Positions 22,024 to 36,000 of a stretch of 64,000 nt of DNA are shown piece after piece (position 1 is the stretch's first letter; each line of letters starts with the position of its first letter). The translations under genes were made by a program, and so were the position numbers. Below the pieces are notes generated by a model. It did no database searches and was not told the DNA's origin. It saw nothing but the letters and a program-made list of their open reading frames with translations. Origin of the DNA: Solanum dulcamara (taxonomy: Eukaryota > Streptophyta > Magnoliopsida > Solanales > Solanaceae); contig NC_077240.1 in the NCBI RefSeq assembly GCF_947179165.1, forward strand, positions 78,008,001-78,072,000, given 5' to 3'.

Positions 22024-23330
22024 GTTTCTAAACGTCCATTGGCTAGAGAGGTTCAAACTCTGGCTAATGACTTTATGAGGCTGGAAGTAACCGAGAAAAG
22101 AGGATTATTGGCATGTGTGGAGGCAAGATCTTCTTTCCTTGACAAGATTAAAGAAAAGCAATTTGAGGATGAGAAGCTAAGCCGGATTCATGATATAGTC
22201 TTGCAGGGAGAGGCCAAATAGGTCGTGATCGATGAGGAAGGCCTCTTGAGGATTAAGAAGCGGGTATGTGTTCCCCGTATTGATAATTTAATTTAGACTA
22301 TTCTTACAGAGGCTCATAATTTGAGGTATTCTATACATCCTGGTGCAACTAAGATGTATCGCGATCTGAGACAACATTATTGGTGGAGTAGAATGAAGCG
22401 TGACATTATTGATTTTGTTGACCATTGTCCAAATTATCAGCAGGTAAAATATGAGCACCAAAGGCCTGGAGGGACACTTCAAAGAATGTCCATTCCGGAA
22501 TGGAAGTGGGAAATGATTGCAATGAATTTTGTGGTTGGTTTTCCAAAGACATTGGTAAGTGTGATTCGATATGGGTGATTGTTGATAGGCTAACTAAGTC
22601 TTCTCACTTCATTTCAGTTAAGGTGACTTATGATGCAGAGAAGTTAGCCAAACTCGATATCCGCAAGATTGTTCGATTACATGGAGTTCTGATTTCTATC
22701 ATATCAGATAGAGGTACGCAATTTACTTTTAACTTTTGGAGGACCTTGCATGCTGAGTTAGGTACTAGATTGGACCTTAGTAATACATTTCACCCTCGGA
22801 CCGATGGGCAGTCTGAGAGGACAATTCAAGTGCTAGAGGATATGCTTTATGCATGCGTGATAGATTTTGGTGGTCATTGGGATCAGTTCATACCCTTAGC
22901 AGAGTTTTCGTATAATAATAGTTATCAATCGAGTATTGATATAGCTCCGTTTGAGGGATTGTACGGGGGGAGATGTAAGTCTCCTATTGGTTGGTTTGAT
23001 GCATTTGAGGTGAGACCTTGGGGAACTGATCTTTTGAGGGAATCATTAGAGAAGGTGAAATTCATTCAGGAGAAGTTTCTAGCGGCTCAGAGCAGACAAA
23101 AGGAGTATGCAGACCGAAAGGTCAGGGACATGGAGTTTCTGGAGGGAGAACAAGTGTTGTTGAAGGTTTCACCCATGAAGGGTGTGGTGAGATTCGGTAA
23201 GCGAGGTAAGCTCAGTCCGAGGTATATTGGGCCGTTTGAAGTTCTTAAGCGTGTTGGAGAGGTGGCCTATGAATTGGCTTTGCCTCCAGGTTTGTCTGGA
23301 GTGCACCAGTGTTTCATGTGTCTATGCTAA
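22024..23330 (+). pseudogene. gypsy integrase, inactivated
   Basis: After the RNase H/linker segment comes the zinc-binding region, HPGATKMYRDLRQHYWW and DHCPNYQQVKYEHQRPGG; the second Cys of the expected CPNC is Tyr here. The catalytic core shows VIVDRLTKSSHF and ISDRGTQFTFNFW, followed by RTIQVLEDMLYACV. Stops lie at TAG 22219 and TAG 22294, and a frame change occurs near 22555. From 22500 to 23330 the frame is long and open. Integrase would insert the cDNA; this copy cannot make it intact. Confidence 0.9.
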
Positions 23331-23620
23331 AGAAATATCATGGTGATGGAAACTATATTATTCGTTGGGATTCAGTCTTGCTTGATGAGAATTTGTCTTA
23401 TGAAAAGGAGCCTATAGCAATTCTTTATAGGGAGGTCCGTAAGTTGAGGTCAAGGGAGATTGCGTCTGTGAAGGTTCAATGGAAGAATCGTCCGGTTGAC
23501 GAGTCCACTTGGGAGATTGAGGCTGCTATGCGTGGAAAATATCCACATTTGTTCGTCGAGTCAGGTACCATTTTCTATCCTCACTCTTGTTTTGACTGTT
23601 CGAGGACGAACGGTAGATAA
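23309..23620 (+). pseudogene. Chromodomain-like C-terminus of the gypsy integrase
   Basis: The tail YREVRKLRSREIASVKVQW followed by KNRPVDESTWEIEAAM has the aromatic and acidic pattern of the chromodomain-like module (CR type) of plant chromoviruses, thought to guide integration into particular chromatin. It overlaps the integrase frame in another frame, so a 1-bp indel near 23310-23330 separates them. The stop at 23618 lies just before the 3' LTR. Confidence 0.82.
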
Positions 23621-23632
23621 ATTGGTATCTGT

Positions 23633-24102
23633 TGTAATGACCCTTAATGATCGTTTTGAATATTAGGGTTTTTTATTTCATAAAAGACTCACCCCATAAA
23701 TGTTTAATAGGTACTTTGGACTAATTGATAACTAAGGTTATTTAGTTGAGGAGTAAATTTAAATAACTAATTTATTTAGTGGGTTAAGTTAATAATTTAT
23801 TTAATACTCTATACCTATTATTAAAATAAAAGAATAGGGTTTATGAATTGTAATACATAATTATTTTATTTTAGTGTTTGACATTCTAGACTTAGTATTT
23901 TGGAATTATATGTCCTTGATGTGATGACTTTCAAATTTTGGGGAACGTTATGTAGTAAACTTTTGTGGATTGTTATTTCTTACTTTATAAGTTTGGGCTT
24001 CCGCGTTATTATTATACTTTATAAGTTGGGTTCACATCATTGGTTTTTCCACCTAGGAGGTTAAGCGTGGGTGTCACTCATGACCCATTTTGGATCGTGA
24101 CA
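23633..24102 (+). repeat. 3' LTR of the gypsy element
   Basis: 470 bp, starting TGTAATGACCC and ending GGATCGTGACA. Against the 5' LTR I count 12 differences: 10 transitions and 2 transversions. The purine-rich tract expected just before it is weak. Confidence 0.95.
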
Positions 24103-24107
24103 GCAAG

Positions 24108-24441
24108 CAAACAAAATAGTTCTTCTCTGGAGCCACATAAATACGTGTGGGTAAAGACATACTTATATGATAGTACTGTCCTAAATAAGATACTTGACTT
24201 TTTAACTTTATCTTGTGCCAAAATTGTCCCAACTTTCTCAAAATGAAATTACAATACTTTTTCATTGTTTTGTTATAATTATTTATTGGAAGCTTCAAAC
24301 TTCTGTTTTTATGCTTTACAATATGATTTTTGCCTTATTTATATCTCTATAATTTATTTTAAATCATTTCTTTATTTTTTAAAATTCCACTCTCAATAGT
24401 ATGTTATCGCATAAAATAAGGAGGGAGTACTTTTTAATACT
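24108..24441. other. Short spacer with a MITE end
   Basis: Near 24418 'aaggagggagtac' looks like the end of a Stowaway-type MITE; its partner end was not found. No gene is seen. Confidence 0.35.
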
Positions 24442-27400
24442 AGGACCCTCCATAATGATCTGAGAAACTTTATGTGTAGCATCGTCACTATTCACGCCAT
24501 TTTCTTATAATTTAGGAGCCACTCAACAGGAATTAGACGATATTTTTAATTTTTTATGTGTCTTAGCTCATGAAGTTTTTGTTGATATAGTTTTTGATCA
24601 ATTTTTTTACAAAATCTTTACTGAACCTTCCACAACGACTAGGGGCTCCTTACATGTAGCCTCAGCATGATCCACACTACTTTCTTAGCATTTAGGGGGC
24701 ACCCAACAAGAATTATGCGGTTTTCTCAATTATTCGTGTGTATTTGGCCCATGATTTTTAGGTGATATGACTTCCGGTCAATTTTTATGCAAAACATGTA
24801 CAATACCCTCTGTAACGACTTGAGGGAACAATATGTGTGCCCTCAGCATGATGCCCAGCATTTTCTTAGCATTTAGGTGTCACTCAATATGAATTAGGCA
24901 ATTTTCTCAGTTATTCGTGTATATTAGCCCATAAATTTTTTGGTGATATGACTTTCGGATAATTTTTTGTAAAATCTTTATAGGATCCTTCGTAACGATC
25001 TGAGGAGAACAATACGTATAGCCTTGACATGATCCAATCCACTTTCTTAGCATATATGGGTCACTCTATAGTAATTAGGCAATTTTCTCAGTTTTTCGAG
25101 AGTGTTAGCCATGAACTTTTTGGTGATATGGTTTTCGTTTATTTTTTAAAAACTTTAATAAGATCCTCCGTAAGAACCTGGCTGAACAGTACGTGTAGCC
25201 GCGACATAATCCACATTACTTTCTTAACATTTAAGAGCCACTAAATAGGAATTAGGTGATTTTCTCAATTTTTTCGCGTGTGTTAGCTCATGAATTTTTT
25301 GGTAATATGACTTTCACTCAATTTCTTGCAAAATCTTTATAGAACACTCTGTAACGACCTGGGAGAATAGTATGTGTAATGTTATAAAAATGTCATGAAT
25401 TGTGTCGAGGTTACACATATTGCTCCCCCGTGTACTTACACGGGTCTCATAAATATTTCATAAAAATTTGATCGAAAGTCATATCATAAAAATATTCATG
25501 GCTAACACACACGAAAAATGAGAAAATTACCTAATTTCGGTTGTGCAGTCTTTAAATGATATGAATAAACCATAAATAGTGTCGAGGCTACATGTACTAC
25601 TCCCTTGGGTACATACGGAGGTTCCCAAAAAGGTTTTGGAAAAAAATTGATCGGAAGTCATATCACCAAAATTCAATGGGCTAACACACGAAAAATAAGA
25701 AAATTTCGTAATTTCGCTTATGCGGCTCTAAATACTATGAATACGTCATGGGCCGTGCCGAAGCTACATGTACTTCTCCACCTGATACTTTCGGAGGGTC
25801 CATAAGAGTTTCAGAAAAAAATTACCGAAAGTCATATCACCAAAATATTAATAGGTTTACATACACGAAAAATTAAAAAATCATATATTTTCCTTGTGCG
25901 GACCTTAAATGTTATTAATACATTGTAAATCATGCTGAGGATATTTGTGCTGCTCCTCTGGGTACTTACAGAGTGTCCCATAAAGATTTCAAAAAAAAAT
26001 TGATCGAAAGTCAAATAACTAAAATATTTATGGGCTAAAACACATCAAAAATAAAAAAATCATCCAACTCCGATTGTGCAACCCCTAAATGTTATAATAC
26101 AACGTGAATTGTGCGGAAACTACATGTAAGTACTAGGGGGATCAGTAAGTGTTTGGGGTCAAATCTAAAAGTAAGTACTTGGGGTCAATTTTTTTCCAAT
26201 ATCTTTACGGGACCCTCCGTAAGTACTTGGGGATCAGTAAATATAGTCTCGGCACGATCCACGACATATTTATAGTATTTAAAAGTCATTTAAGTTGAAT
26301 TAGATAATTTTTTCATTTTTCGTGTATGTTAGCCATGAATATTTGGTGGTATGGCTTCCAATAATTTTTTTTCTGAAGCTTTTACAGAATCCACTGTATG
26401 TACTTAGGGAAGAAGTATATGTATGCTCGGAACGAACTACATCATATTTATAGCATTTAGGGGTCACTCAATGTGAATTAAGCAATTTTCTCATTGTTAG
26501 CCAATAAATATTTTGGTGGTATGACTTTCGATCAATTTTTTAATCCTTTATGGGACCCTCCATAAAGAACCAGGGAAGTAGTATGTGTAACATCGGCACG
26601 ATCCACGGTATATTTATAGCATTTAGGAGTCATTCAAGTGAAATTAGGCAATTTTTTATTTTTCATATGTATTAGCCCATTAATATTTTGGTGGTACATC
26701 TTTCGATAAAAATTTTTAAAACCTTTATGGTACCACTATAAGTACTCGGTTGAGCAGTAAGTGTAGCCTCGGTATGATCCACGTCATATCTATAGCATTT
26801 AGGGGTCACTCAAGGTGAATTAGGCGATTTTTTATTTTTTCGTATGTGTTAGCCAATGAATATTTTAGGGGTATCACTTCTGATCAATTTTTTTCTGAAA
26901 TCTTTACAGGACCTTCCGTAAGTATATGGGGAAGCAATATGTAAAGCCTCAGCACGATCTACTACATATTTATAGTATTTAGGAGTCATTCAAGCTGAAT
27001 TGAGTAATTTTCTTATTCTTTATGTGTGTTATCTCGCGAATATTTTGGTGTTATGATTTATGATTAATTCTTTTTCAAAATATTTATGAAATCCTCTGTA
27101 TGTGTAGACTCGACACGATCCACGATATATTTATAACATTTAGGGGTCAGTCAAGTGGAATTAAATGATTTTTTCCTCATTTTTTGTGTATGTTAGCCCA
27201 TGAATATTTTGGTGGTTTGACTTCCTATCAATTTTAATTGAAACCTATATAGGACCCTTCATAAAAATTTGGGGAAGAAATACATGTAGCTTGGCACGAT
27301 CCATGACATATTTACGAGAGCCTCCTAAGTACCCGGGGGAGCATTACGTGTAAGATCAACAAGATTCACTACAGATTAATAACATTTATGGGCCACTCGA

Positions 27401-29878
27401 GCGAAATTAAATTTTTTTTCTCATTTTTCATGTGTGTTAGCCATGAATATTTTTGTGGTATGGCATCAGGTAATTATTTTTTTGAAACATTTACAAGACA
27501 CTCGGTAAGTATCCGGAGGAGTTGTACATGTAATTTCGGTATGATTTATGACATATTTATAACATTTAGAGGTCACTCTAGCATAATTAAGCAATTTTTT
27601 TATTTTTCGTGTCTGTTAGCCAATGAATATATTAATGATATGACTTGCGGTCAAATTTTTTCAAACCCTTTACGGGATCCTCCGTAAGTAATCAAGGAGT
27701 AGTACGTGTAGCCTCAGTACGATCCACGATATATTTATAGCATTCAAGAGCCACTCAAGCGGAATTGGGCGATTTTCTTTTTTTTGTGTGTTAGCCCATG
27801 AATATTTTGATGGTATGACTTTTGATCAATTTTTTTTGAAACATCTATGGGACCCTCCGTGAGTACACAAGAGAGCAGTATGTGTAGCCTCGACATGATT
27901 CACAATATATGTATAGCATTTAGGGGCCAGTCAAGCGAAATGAGGTGATTTTTTAATTTTTCATGTGTGTTAGCCTATTAGTATTTTGGTGGTATGACTT
28001 CCTATAAAAAAAAACTGAAACTTTTACGAGACCCAATGTAAGTACCCGAGGGAGAAATACGTTTAGTCTTGGCACGATCTACGTCATATTTATAGCATTT
28101 AGTGGTCACTCAAGGTGAATTAGACGATTTTCTTATTTTTCGTATGTATTAGACCATGAATATTTTGATGGTATTACTTTTTGTCAATTTTTTCCTCAAA
28201 TCATTATCGAACCCTCCATATATACGAGGTAGCAGTACGTGTAAACTCGGTACTATCTACAACATATTTATAACATTTAAGGGCCACTTAAGTGGAATTA
28301 GCGATTTTCTCATTTTTTGTTTGTGTTAGCCCATGAATATTTTGATGGTATGACTTTCATTCAATTTTTTTCTGAAACTTTTATGAGATCCTCTGTAATT
28401 ACCTAGGGGAGTAGTATGTGTAGCCTTGGCACAATCCACATCATATTTATAGTATTTAGGGGTTACTCAATTAGAATTAGATGATTTTTCTATTTTTTGT
28501 TTATTTTAGCCAATGAATATTTTGGTGGTATGACTTCCGGTTAACTTTTTTTCCAAAATAATTATCGGACCCTTTGTAAGTACTAGAGGTAGCAGTTCGT
28601 GTAGTCTCGGTACGATCCACGACATATTTATAACATTTAAGGGTCTCTCAAGTGGAATTGACGATTTTCTCATTTTTCGTGTGTGTTAACCCATGAATAT
28701 TTTGGTGGTACGACTTTCATTCCATTTTTTTTTAAAATCTTTATGGGACCCTCTATAAGTATTCGGGGGAGCAGTATGTGTAACCTCGGCATGATTCATG
28801 GCAAATTTATAACATTTAAGGGGTCATTCAAGGTGAATTAGACGTTTTTCTCATTTTTCGTGTGTGTTGTTAGCCTATGAATATTTTGATGGTATGATTC
28901 TAGTCAACTTTTTTTGAAACATTTACGGAACCCTCCATAAGTACCCTGGGGAGCAGTACGTGTAGTCGCGATACGATATACGATATATTTATAGCATTTA
29001 GGGGTCATTCAAGCGCAATTAGATGAATTTTTTTTATTTTTCATGTGTGTTAGTGTATGAATTTTTTAGTGATATGATTTTTGTGCACTTCTTTTCTAAA
29101 ACTATTACAGGACCCCTCATAATGACCTGTGGAACAGTACATATAGCCTCACCATAATGTGTGGCAGTCTATGAATATTTGGTGGTATAACTTGTGGTGA
29201 AAACTTTATGAGACCCTTCGTAATTACCCAAAAAAGCAATATGTGTAGCCTCAGGACGATCCATGCCATATTTATAATATTTTGGTACCACTCAAGCGGA
29301 ATTAGGCGATTTTCTCATTTTTCGTGTGTGTGTTAACCCATGAATATGTTGGTGGTATGGCTTCCAATCAATTTTTTTTCCAAAACCTTTTTGGAAGCCT
29401 CCTTTAGTATCTAAGGAAAGTAGTACGTATAGCCTTTGCACGATCTACGACATATTTATAGTATTTTGGGGCCATTTAAGTTGAAGTAGGCAATTTCTCA
29501 TTTTAGTGTGTGTTTGTCAATGAATTTCTTAGTGATGTAGTTTTCGGACATTTCTTTTCCAAAACCATTACATGACCCCTCATAATGACCTGGAGAAATA
29601 ATACATATAACTTCACCATGATCCACATCATTTTTTTTAGCATTTAAGAATCACTCAATAAAAATTATACGATTTTTTCAATTTTTCATGTGTGGTAGTC
29701 AATAAATTTTTTAGTGACATAATTTTTAGACACTATTTTTCAAAACCTTTATACAATAATCTGTAGTGACCTATGTGAACAATATGTATAATCTCATCAT
29801 AATCCACACAATTTTTTTAACATACAGTAATTCAACAGTTTTCTCAATTTTTCATGTACGTGGATCAATAAATTACAA
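24442..29878 (+). repeat. ~179-bp satellite array, about 30 units, with an inverted block
   Basis: Units contain 'gggaccctccgtaagtac', 'cagtacgtgtagcctcgg', 'cacgatccacgacatattta', 'gcatttaggggtcactcaag' and 'gttagcccatgaatatttt'. The 'tatagcattt' landmark recurs at 28091, 28269, 28448, 28629 and 28808, so the period is 178-181 bp, with some shortened units (for example near 26449-26615, 27300 and 29160). Two subtypes exist: 'ccactttcttagcattt' (24442-25385 and after about 29100) and 'catatttatagcattt' (26140-29100). Units at about 25385-26128 run in the opposite direction. Unit divergence is high, so the array looks old. It has no coding content. Confidence 0.93.
25385..26128 (-). repeat. 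Inverted block within the satellite array
   Basis: Here the landmarks appear as complements, for example 'gaaagtcatatcaccaaaa' and 'ctacatgtactactccc'. About four units. The right junction (about 26128-26190) repeats 'agtacttggggtca' and has an odd mixed sequence, as if rearranged more than once. Confidence 0.85.
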
Positions 29879-30080
29879 TAAGTGTAGTCTTTGATATAAG
29901 ATACAATATTAATTTCATCCAATTCGAACATTCTCTTGAAATATTTCGGCTTTCCAAATCTCCATGACTGAGGGGGATTCAAATTTTTGTTTGAACCAGA
30001 AAAATTAATCACATATTAGCTTAAGATTTTATTGACAGCCTAAAGGCAGAAAGAAAAAAAAATGGGGGGGGAGGGGGGGG

Positions 30081-33000
30081 CTAATCGGAGTCTATTTTTG
30101 AAAAATAATTCTTGATTAAGCCAGAAACATGCTGAGCTACCCATAATGAGCCAGCCTCTGTGCAAGAAAAAGCATGAGTAAAATCCTCTCTTTCTACTGC
30201 TAGAACAACACCTGGTACCTTATTGGAGATCTGTAAGAACAAAAGTAGCTATTAGATCATATATCAAGCAAGTGATTAGAAAATAAAATTAGTCATTACA
30301 GTTTGCAATAACTAAAAAAGAAATGGGATGTCGAAACCTTGAAACAACGGTAAAGTTTTTAGGATTATTCCTTAGTAACAGGCATCACTAAAAATCATCT
30401 TAGAAACACACTATATTTCTTTTGGATGACTTGTAGAGAAGCAAAAGCACGTTTGAGTACAAATCTGAGAAGTGAGAAGTTCAAACCAAGAAGATTAAGG
30501 TGGGGGCAAGAAGAACGGTGTATCTCACATAGCTTTCAATCGACATTTTTCTTGACAGTGATACGTAAACAAGTGGGACGTGTATCACTCACTCGGGCGT
30601 TGGGCCACCTGAATAAGCCTGATATGTGTTATCTAGGCAACTCAAGTAGACTGCGCACACACACACTCCATCACATTTAGGACATCAGAAATAGGATATA
30701 TATACTCTAACGGAGACCACATAACAAGGACAAAATCTGTTATTGCACACATGTCAAGATCTTTACTTAGTAGTGTGGTCTCATCTTCATTTCAACTCAC
30801 AGCTGCAATCTGGCTTGTATACTTTGTCAATTTCTAATTTCACTGACAAATGAGTTATAATTCATTTCCTAGTTCTTTGAAAATTGATCATATGACTATG
30901 GTTTCTAATAAGATAATCAAGTTGAGGCAAGAGTTCACATCCCTCCTTTTTATACAACCATGGTGTTTAGGCCAACTTGCCGTACCTCGACTAATTTACA
31001 CTGCTACCTCCCACCAGCACATGTATCGGATAACTCTATCAATCAAAGCTTGAATAGATGGAAGAGATCACTTAGTGCTTTTGCCTCCGCTAGGATTTGA
31101 ACCTTAGACCTCATGGTTCTCAACCAATTTTCATTGACCACTAAGTCATACCCTTGGTGCAATAAGATAATCAAGTTGTTGCAGGAATTTACATTCTTCA
31201 GCAACACCAATGGAATTTACAACTAGATACATCTAATTTTAATAGTATATGTATAAACGTTAATTCCAAGTTCATAATGCTATGGAGGGATCATTAGATG
31301 ATAAAAAGGCAACAATGAATAGACTGATAACCTACGCAAACATACTTGAAGTGTTAAACATCATGCTCATTTCTCTTACATCAAAATGCAGTAATTTCGA
31401 CCATATTGTAGAATTGAAACAGAAGTTCTAGATTTTATCTCCTAGAAACTCATCAAATTGATTCTTACAGCCTTCAACTAGACATGAGTTCAAAAGAGCC
31501 AGACTCACAGCATGCAGAGCAGACTCGTTATGATGTTAAAGCATAAAAGTTTTAAGAATGCTGGTCATATCTGTATCTAACGTTAACGAGACATCATAGA
31601 CACAGTAATCTTTGTAGTTTCACATTGCAAACATACAAGGGAAAAATCTTCTCAATCAAATAAACATGCAAATAGTATTTACCTCTTCATAAAGATCTAA
31701 GGGACCCCAGTGATCGTCGACTCCAAACAAAAATGCCATCTGACTTTTCTTTTCTCTCATAAATGACCAATCAGGTACCTCAGTAAGCTAATCCAGAAGA
31801 AAAATGAACGCATAATTAGGATAGACCGAGAAAACTTCTACGGAAAATTACCAATATGGATGGTTCTGGGGCAGTTTGGGGGGAATACATTTTTTCTGAG
31901 TCATCTTTTAGCTTGAAATCAATATTTTCCTATGGGAGTATCCTGCCGTAGACTGTGGTCCAAGCTATTAGTGTGACATACATGATACATGCAGCTGTTG
32001 TGCAACAAAAATCACATGTTTTTCTCACCCTTTATATGAAAAATTACAGTCAATAGCTATCTCTTCCATAACCACCATCATCTTTAACAAGAATATTTTG
32101 CATGAAAAATGTTCTGGAACAAGATTGCTCGGACTCTCCATAAATACAGTCGCACCAGTGTCGAATCCTCCAAAAATGCACTACTTTTGGAGGATCTGAC
32201 ATGCACCAATGACATTTTTAAAGAGTGTGCAACATGTGAAACTTATAACCAACTCAAATTAGGTCGCACTGGATCAAATAAAGAATATCCTTGGAGCAAT
32301 ATATATCACGTGACAAAGATAAATTTACCTTTTCAAATTCGGTCATTGCCATGTATAGCATGTTCTGAACGGTATGGTACTGAAAAGCATATTGAAGTGT
32401 CCAACAATGATTAGTATTCGAACTAAGAATAGATACAGATGTGTGACTTTAAAATATCCAGTATCACAAAGAACAAAAGAAAAATTGTTTCTTGATGAAA
32501 ACTGCAATGGTACCAATAGACAAAAAGAGGTTAGTGATTTTGTACTTTGTTTTGAACACTTCCGCTCAAGATTACAGCGAGTAGAACTAGGAGCAAATTG
32601 CAGCCATCTAGTTACATAATTCTTCAGCAACTAGGTAACCTACAAGGAGCTGTCATAAAACGTTTCAGCAACTAGGTAATCTACAAGGAGCCGTCATAAG
32701 ACGCCAAAACAGTGGGCTGAAATATGGAGGATTTCCACGTAACTGTGGGTTTACACCTGGATCTACCAAGAGTCTGTACTTGTTTACCCTAGTTATGATG
32801 AGATAACCAATAGTATACAAGATTGGTGTGTACTGTTTGGACACAAAATTGTGTTAATAGACAAAACTATTAAGAAAGACGATCAAAAGCTTGAACTACA
32901 GAGGATGAATCTAGAGTATAAAGATTTTAGGAAGAGTAAAAGTAAGACAATATATGAATTGCGGGTTTAGACTTTAGTTAGCATAAGAAGAATGAAAATG

Positions 33001-36000
33001 GAGTGAGACTAGATGAGATTACAGTTACCAAAATGCAGACTACTTATATATTTAGGCTAAGGATCTCAGGAGAAAGGCATTGGTAGATGAAAATGTAAAA
33101 TATATAATTAAAATAGAATGGCTAAAATAGAGGAGTCCGACAGGAAAATTATATGATAGGAGGATACCTAATAAAGTTGTAGACAAGTTCTATAAAATAG
33201 TTGGGAGACCACAGTGAATTTGATACTCTAATCCCCAACATATCCACAAGATGAGTTACTTAGAAATGCGAAGATATAAACAATGCACCTATTCAACAAT
33301 AAGTACAAGTAGCACATGCGAAAATAATAAATTGTTCTACGAAATTGTTTGGTCGTGTCTTTTGTGGACCTCCAATTGCACGGTCCATAAGTGTGACAAC
33401 ATTATGACCAAAAGTTTTAAAAGGGGGACAAAGTAGATCTAAAAACACATGGAGGGAAGTCTCAAAAGACCAACAATTTCTAGTAATCCATATGGACTAG
33501 GAAAAAAAAAAGGAGCAAAGTGTCTTTATATGTGACACCAAATAGTTAAATTAAGGTTAGTCATTACAAGAACACTTGTTTGACAAGAGTCTTATAAGTT
33601 CGCTTATAAATAGCATAAGAGTGTAAGGATATATGTGAGATTTTGAGAATCCCGTCCTAAAAGAAATTAGTAGGTAGAGGAATGAAATGAACCCAAATGG
33701 ATACTGATTAAGGACTCCTATAGCTGATCCAAACTAGTCTGAAATTGAAGTGTAATTATTCTCGTAAGACTTAGGATTTGACCATGTTTGCCTACATAAT
33801 TTCATTTCAACTTTGATGGCTCTGAAAGGGGAAAAAAGATACGTGGTTTGCTTACCATCAAAATTGACGTGGTTTGGCTTTTTATAATTGTTTTGGTAAG
33901 AGCTTTGACTTGGCATTTGGGGGAAGAATTGACTTACAGATCAACTTGGCAAGTAGAACTCATCGCTCATTTATCCAAAACAAAAGTAAGTAACAGGTTG
34001 ATCTTATACTTCAGATCTGATTACCACCAGTGATAATGAGAACCGTAAGAAATCGACCCTCACCCTGAGGACATGTGAACAGAGAGCCTCCACTGCAGAT
34101 GAGCACCAGGAATTTCCCACAGAGTTTTTCACCAGAATCCTGGAGATCCCGACTGGTAACAATCCCAGAATTGCTACAATTGAACTAAGGCCCGTAGATA
34201 AAGTGCGAGATCTACAGAAGTTATAACCAAAGAACATCAGTTTAGTCATAGTACAGGAAAAGAAGTGATAATATACTCAAAATCAAAAGTGTCCCTCGAT
34301 TTGTTTATTGGATATTTTGGATAGATGCCACGTATTAAATCTAAAATGAATAAATTAGAACTGCTCAAACTCTAAATCTACAACTTAAGTTCGGAGAGCT
34401 TCTTAAAACAAGATAAAAAGAGGCAAGAATCAGTTGCAAACAGTCGGCAAAATGGATACAAACTAGAACAATACAAGTTACATGTCGAAAAATAAAAACT
34501 ACAGTCAGTGTCTAGTTGGAAATGCTAATCAAATCATACGATCTGCAAAGAGAATTTGAAATTTCGAACAAAAAGCAATCTGATTGCGCATGCTTGTTAT
34601 CAAAGTACACAATATAATATTAATGGATTCTATAACTGTTTCATTGAGAATTGAAAACAAAGGTTCAGAGCTGATGTAAGAGAAAAAGCAAAATTCGCAT
34701 TGGTCCCAAAATGGGCAGGAAGGAAAGTAAACAGCTAAAGTACAAAGCTCTCACTTCACATAGAGACAGAAAATGGAAAAAAGAAGAAGAGATCTACGCT
34801 GCAATCTTCTTAATAATAGCTTGTGTTGAAGACTTGGTGTTTACAGCTAGAAATGGATACAAGCAAATGCAGTATGTCACCTAGAAACCAAAATAGAAGT
34901 ATAAGAATGAGAATTAGGATTTTGAAAAAAAGAGGCATAATAGTGAAAAATATTATACATAATATAAAGAAGGCATTCTCATCACCTTTCCTTGAAATCT
35001 TTTAAAAATGTCTAGAGATATGTATGAGCCAATAGAATGACCAACCTAAGAACGGAAATCAAAATCAGCCAATAGCATAAGTTAATATTGCAACACATGA
35101 AACTTCTAACACAACAAGAAACTGAGAATTGAATATCTACATTAATATCAAGTTCCCATTTCTTCTTATAGCTTTCTGTGGGTTTCGGATCGAGATCTGA
35201 ACGTACTATTGTGATAATGGAATGATGGTTCAGAGAAAGAATCCAAATAACATCCAAGTAAGAGTAATTTGAGTGTATATTAATGCAATGCCCAACCTTA
35301 CCAGTACTATAGGAACTTCAACATCCTGAAGCTCATGCTCTATGAAGTTCATCTGGAAAAGAAGATTTGAAACAAATTAAATCAAGAATGCAGACTGATA
35401 TAGACCATTGTTTTGAAAGGAACTTTTATGGCGAGTCCCGGGGCGCAAACTGGAGTGGGCACACATAGAAAGTGAGGCGCATAACATACCACAAGAAGAA
35501 GGCTCACACCTATTGAAACTTTAAAAATTAGAGGTAATTTTGACAATCCCATTGTTTTTTCTAAATCCCTCTTCGTTAATACTCAAATTCTTCCCACACA
35601 AAAGAAAAAGATTCCTAACTCGTAAAAGTAAGGCTGATCAGTGACCCTGAACCTGAAGAAATCATCCTCAGACCAGTCCTAACGACTTTGGCATGATCAT
35701 CTTGCTTTACCCTTTGCTTTTTCTGTCACATTAGTTTTTGGATTTTCATTTTTTGCGTGCGCTTCTGCCTTTGGCATGTTATTTTCTTCGATGTTGATTC
35801 ACCTTCTATTTTCTGCTTTTTTTCTAGTTGAGGAATGCAAGAAAGCATTCACTACATGTTCAAAATTCAAATTCATGTGAGATGTGACTTTGGAAGAAGT
35901 ACGAGTTGTTGCATCCGGAAGTGTAATATGGGTAGATAATCTGGAATTTTCTCCAACTAGGGGCAATTCCAAAGACTAGATATCTGATAGATGACTTTGT

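Larger units (their letters stand above)
18364..24102 (+). mobile_element. Ty3/gypsy chromovirus-type LTR retrotransposon, full length but inactivated
   Basis: The element has two 470-bp LTRs, a 5-bp target duplication gcaag (18359-18363 and 24103-24107), a tRNA-Met primer site and the domain order protease, reverse transcriptase, RNase H, integrase, chromodomain-like tail. That order and tail define the Ty3/gypsy chromovirus group. The LTRs differ at about 12 of 470 positions (about 97.4% identical), so insertion is fairly recent; the usual plant rates would give about one to two million years (inference). The coding region is broken by at least seven premature stops, frameshifts, a collapsed gag and a SINE insertion. 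Confidence 0.95.

Noticed and set aside
24442..29878. Regular repeats that might suggest a CRISPR-like array
   Set aside because: Units are ~179 bp, contiguous and diverged, with no short repeat/unique spacer pattern; this is satellite DNA in a plant genome.
32109..32630. Frames of 81-101 codons on both strands
   Set aside because: They cover a MITE and the small LDAH exon at 32329-32379 in the wrong frame or strand; no independent support.
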